This document shows, in pieces, positions 31,700 to 34,858 of a stretch of 34,858 nucleotides of DNA (positions within the stretch are counted from its first letter, which is position 1; each line of letters opens with the position of its first letter). The notes under the pieces were generated by a model that saw only the letters and a list, made by a program, of their open reading frames with translations, had not been told where the DNA came from and did no database searches. The position numbers and the translations under genes were made by a program. This DNA is from Trachelipus rathkii (taxonomy: Eukaryota; Arthropoda; Malacostraca; Isopoda; Trachelipodidae), in the NCBI GenBank assembly GCA_015478945.1, contig JABUQX010002777.1, forward strand, positions 1 through 34,858, read 5' to 3'.

Positions 31700-32160
31700 C
31701 AACTCATCAGATTCAGACTCCGTGTATCTTCATTCTTCTACGGATGTTACTGAATCCAAAATTTCACCCTTCCGTAATTCTGATGCATTCCATCCATTCT
31801 TCAGAGGATCCCCTTTAGGCTTCGCTGACCACCCATTTACGAACTTATACATCATATTCGAGATCTTACTGGTCATAACATATAAACGACATAAATACTG
31901 TATTATTATACAAGATAATTTACTAACCAGCAACTCACAGAGCTCAGACACCGAGATCGCCAAACTCCTTAACAGTATAAGCGAGCCGATTCGTGTGACG
32001 AGATTACTACAACCTCAGTACGGATATCCAGTCGTTCGACAAAGTGTTCAACGCATTCTACGGGCAATTCGAATGTATTCAGGGGAAAGCGCCCCCAATA
32101 CGAGGGGGGTACGTTCAACACCGTACCGGCCTAAAATTTTAACCGATGCGATAGCCTAAC
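31700..32160. pseudogene. Coding-like region, strand and family unresolved
   Basis: A 145-codon + frame (31722-32159) has an ATG, but its composition is unremarkable until SQSSDTEIAKLLNSISEPIR. Overlapping it, another + frame at about 32003-32140 reads FDKVFNAFYGQFECIQGKAP and then PIRGGYVQHRTGLKF before a stop, which looks more like a natural protein. On the - strand a 77-codon frame (31963-31730) reads MYKFVNGWSAKPKGDPLKNG. Three frames with coding character suggest an eroded gene with indels. Proximity to the Polinton-like block makes it a candidate part of that element, but no motif confirms this. Confidence 0.3.
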
Positions 32161-32194
32161 CACGATTAAGTAGCCTTATGTTAGTAATTTTATA

Positions 32195-32560
32195 TATAGA
32201 GAGAGAGTAATATATAGTCAGATATATATATATATTATATTAGATGGATAATTATAATTATAATATATATAGTATATATGAGTATATAGTAATATATATA
32301 TATATAAGATGAGAGAGAGAGACGAGAGAGCGAGTATATTATATATAGAGAAGAAAATAAACATTAATAATAAATAAATAAGATACTTAGCTAGTAAGTA
32401 AGTGAGAAATAATATAACTAGAATACTATATAGAAGAGAGGAGAGATATTAGAGAGTATAGTATATACGATATATATGATAGATATAGATAAGTAGGACG
32501 TATAGATTATAGATAGGAGTAAGGTATATATATATAGATATATATTATATATAATAATAG

Positions 32561-32596
<36 letters not shown>

Positions 32597-32790
32597 TATA
32601 TATGATTATCGTATTATATTTATATAATAGTATACTATATTTACGATAAGTAATAAAATAATAATATAAGTAATAATAATAAATGAAATAGTAAATAATA
32701 ATAAATAATAAATAATAATAATAATATAAATATAATATATGAATAATAATAATAATATAATATATAATAATAATAATAATACATAAAAAA
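32195..32790. repeat. (TA)n, (GA)n and (AAT)n microsatellite cluster
   Basis: Interrupted TA with GAGAGA patches at about 32200-32600 and AAT/ATA repeats at about 32650-32790. The long Tyr/Ile-rich frames on the - strand are translated repeat. Confidence 0.9.
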
Positions 32791-32934
32791 TAAATAAATA
32801 AAGATATAAAAAAACTGAAAAGCACCGAAATAAGATAACAAACGCACCACTATTGCTGATCAAACGCGCCGCCGTGGGAAAAGTGAAAGTACCCTTAGAG
32901 AGCATCGTGACCTTGAGCTAGCTACGACCCTGTC

Positions 32935-32935
<1 letters not shown>

Positions 32936-32981
<46 letters not shown>
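32936..32981. repeat. (CTA)n microsatellite
   Basis: Pure ACT trinucleotide run of about 15 units. Confidence 0.95.
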
Positions 32982-32982
<1 letters not shown>

Positions 32983-32988
32983 TACTAG

Positions 32989-33020
32989 ATAATAATAATA
33001 AATACAATAATAATAATAAT

Positions 33021-33094
<74 letters not shown>

Positions 33095-33096
33095 TA
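32989..33096. repeat. (AAT)n microsatellite
   Basis: ATA/AAT trinucleotide repeat with minor interruptions. Confidence 0.95.
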
Positions 33097-33410
33097 TTAT
33101 AATCAAACCACAAAATGTCAAAAGAGTAAAGGCAAAATAATTATAGACTATTAATAAAAATATTGTACTCTTACATAGTCTCAAAGAACAGTGAAATGAC
33201 TTCAGCGAACAACGCTTCTTTTTAATTATTTTGGGAATAAAGATAAATACTTTCCTAGAAGAAAGATTAGAAATTGCTTTGGACGGTTTTATCGCGAACT
33301 TTCTTGAATGATATTTTCTTTTAAAGAATTTGTTGTTTTAAAATCATCTTTTAAAAATGGAAATGTCCTTGGCAAGTTAAATTGCTTTATTTATCAAGCT
33401 CATGATATAT
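33097..33410. other. Unique AT-rich sequence, no gene seen
   Basis: No open frame or repeat recognised. Confidence 0.5.
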
Positions 33411-33700
33411 ATATAGTAATATATATGTATATAGATAATAATATATAGTAAGATAGTATATATATAGAGATAAATATTCTAGTAATTCTAAGTATATTCC
33501 AAGAGAGAGAAAGAGATGAAGAGGTATTTATAAACAGCAATATAAAACTAGATAGGATATATAGAGAGTATATAGGTAAATATATAAAATATTTATATAT
33601 GTGTGTGTGTCGTAATGTGTGTGTGTGTGTGTGAGTGATGTGTGTGAGAGAGAGAATTCAAAAAAGAGAGCGAGGAGAAGAGAGAGAGAGGAGAGGTGGT
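33411..33700. repeat. (TA)n, (GT)n and (GA)n microsatellites
   Basis: TA-rich stretch at about 33411-33470, GT runs at about 33600-33642 and GA-rich sequence at about 33644-33695. Confidence 0.9.
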
Positions 33701-33949
33701 GTGTGATGAGGACCGAGACAGTCCATCGAGGATGTTTGAGTGTTAAAGTTAGAGAAATAAGACTGGAGAGAGCTGAGAATCAACGCTGATACTGAGAAGG
33801 AGGATGTATAAGAGTGAATATATAAAATATTGAAATTAGATAATAGATGAAGAGAGGAGACGGTAGATGCAAGAATTTTTAGTAGAGAAAGTTACGCTGA
33901 ATGGTCGTAAGAGAGGTGGGGATGGGTAGAGCGCAGGATTAGAATAGAA

Positions 33950-34700
33950 TAGATAACGATTGAAGTGGAAGAGTGTAGGAGACTCAAGATCATTGGAAGG
34001 CTGTAAGAAGGTCGTGAGACGAATGAGATATGTTGATACCTGTGTTAATGGTCTAAGTAGTATGACTATGGTCTGAAATAAGAGGGCATATAGATCTAAG
34101 TACACTGGGAGAATGAGATTGGAGTCACCAGAATGAACGAAAATCCCTTAGTTTGCTGCAAGTAGGTGTGAGGAAATTCGTATAAAATACATATGTACGA
34201 TTCTCAACGTTTTTATGTAAGAGTTATACTCGATATGTGATTAAATTGATTCGATAGGATTTAATTTATTATGACTTTTTATTTCTCAGCTTTAAAATTT
34301 TCCATTAATTTATTTATTTATTTATTTTTTTATCAAACAACACAGCATCGTATACTCCAACGATCTCATAATTCTGTTTGCCTAATATATTTTAGCAAAA
34401 AACGTTTATTATATATGTGTCGAATGAAGGGGAAGTGAGAAATAAATGAATAGTACGTTGAAGATGGTTTTATCATGATGGATAAGGATTGGATCAGTCA
34501 TTGGGCTGGATGAGTTACCGTAAGTAAATCAAAAGTGGATGGATATGATCAGTAAAGTAAATGCCTGGAGAGGGAATATATGGGTATGGAAGAGATTGAG
34601 ATGCGAGAATAAAGGCGCATAATAGGAGTGAATTGCGAGGTTTAGTTAAGGGAGGGGCTATGTTTGTGGCCCACCTTGGCCAAAGGTAATTGATACCCCA
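33950..34700 (+). pseudogene. Second copy of the LINE family, 3' end, interrupted
   Basis: It aligns in family pattern with the 40-1345 remnant. There is a YGSxTMVW-like stretch around 34045-34075. After an AT-rich interruption, NEIN/NSTLKMV (the xRWFGHV region) lies at about 34440-34470 and a K(W)MDMISKVNAW segment at about 34535-34565. The shared 3' end reads AGGCGCATAATAGGAGTGAAT at 34613-34633 (copy 1: AGGTGCATAATAGGAGTGAAT at 1249-1269), then TTTGTGGCCCACCTTGGCCA. Same orientation as copy 1. It would encode the C-terminal end of the retrotransposon ORF. Heavily mutated and not functional. The purine-rich sequence at 33700-33950 may also belong to it. Confidence 0.7.
34140..34425. other. 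AT-rich insertion splitting the second LINE copy
   Basis: The spacing between the YGS-like and RWFGH-like segments is about 130 bp in copy 1 but about 380 bp here, so roughly 250 bp were gained. The inserted sequence includes (TTTA)n at about 34309-34328. No terminal repeats were found. Confidence 0.5.
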
Positions 34701-34858
34701 CTAATAATGTTCGCATTTCTTTTTGTGTAGTATACTGTTCTAGATACTTCGGATGCCACTTCGACATAGGTCACTTTATATATACCATCAACTATGTATT
34801 ATATTTTCCGTGCTGTCCTCTCGTAAATACTTCTAGTTCTTATTAATATGGCAGAGTG

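Noticed and set aside
32418..32905. Three Tyr/Ile-rich frames of 69-135 codons on the minus strand
   Set aside because: Translated TA/AAT repeats. They look like membrane proteins only because of base composition.

Overview
This window is eukaryotic, non-prokaryotic DNA. It is very AT-rich, has no dense ORF packing and no complete host gene, and is saturated with (TA)n, (ATT)n/(AAT)n, (GT)n, (GA)n and poly(T) microsatellites. Together with degenerate non-LTR reverse transcriptase, several hAT-type non-autonomous elements and Maverick/Polinton remnants, this points to an invertebrate. The extreme microsatellite load and the style of the LINE would suit a decapod crustacean such as a penaeid shrimp. 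That assignment is inference.

Layout. (1) 1-1.35 kb: 3' half of a decayed LINE on the + strand. (2) 1.8-3.85 kb: a 45-bp-class tandem repeat, a 1.3-kb hAT-like element with a perfect 8-bp target duplication, then a short coding-like tail that ends in poly(A). (3) 6.56-10.28 kb: a composite DNA transposon bounded by terminal inverted repeats. It encloses a foldback element, a ~1.4-kb imperfect palindrome with a GC-rich core, and two hAT MITEs placed end to end at one target site. (4) 10.3-16.9 kb: microsatellites, a 197-bp MITE, a 52-bp-class minisatellite, a possible orphan exon and a 1.7-kb field of TTA/ATC repeats. (5) 16.9-25.6 kb: two diverged direct repeats of about 0.45 kb flank decayed coding sequence of unknown family, a 359-bp-period tandem repeat and a short tRNA-Lys-type primer-binding-site match. 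(6) 26.2-31.1 kb: an unidentified + strand pseudogene, followed on the - strand by what I read as a broken Maverick/Polinton gene block (packaging-ATPase P-loop, two capsid-region proteins, adenain-like protease). (7) 31.2-34.86 kb: small tandem duplications, more microsatellites and a second copy of the same LINE family, interrupted by an AT-rich insertion.

No gene here looks functional as read. The window is best described as layered, nested mobile-element debris. Its most interesting parts are the Polinton-like block, the giant palindrome and the end-to-end MITE pair. I saw no CRISPR, operon, rRNA or convincing tRNA. Family names rest on motif reading without database search.
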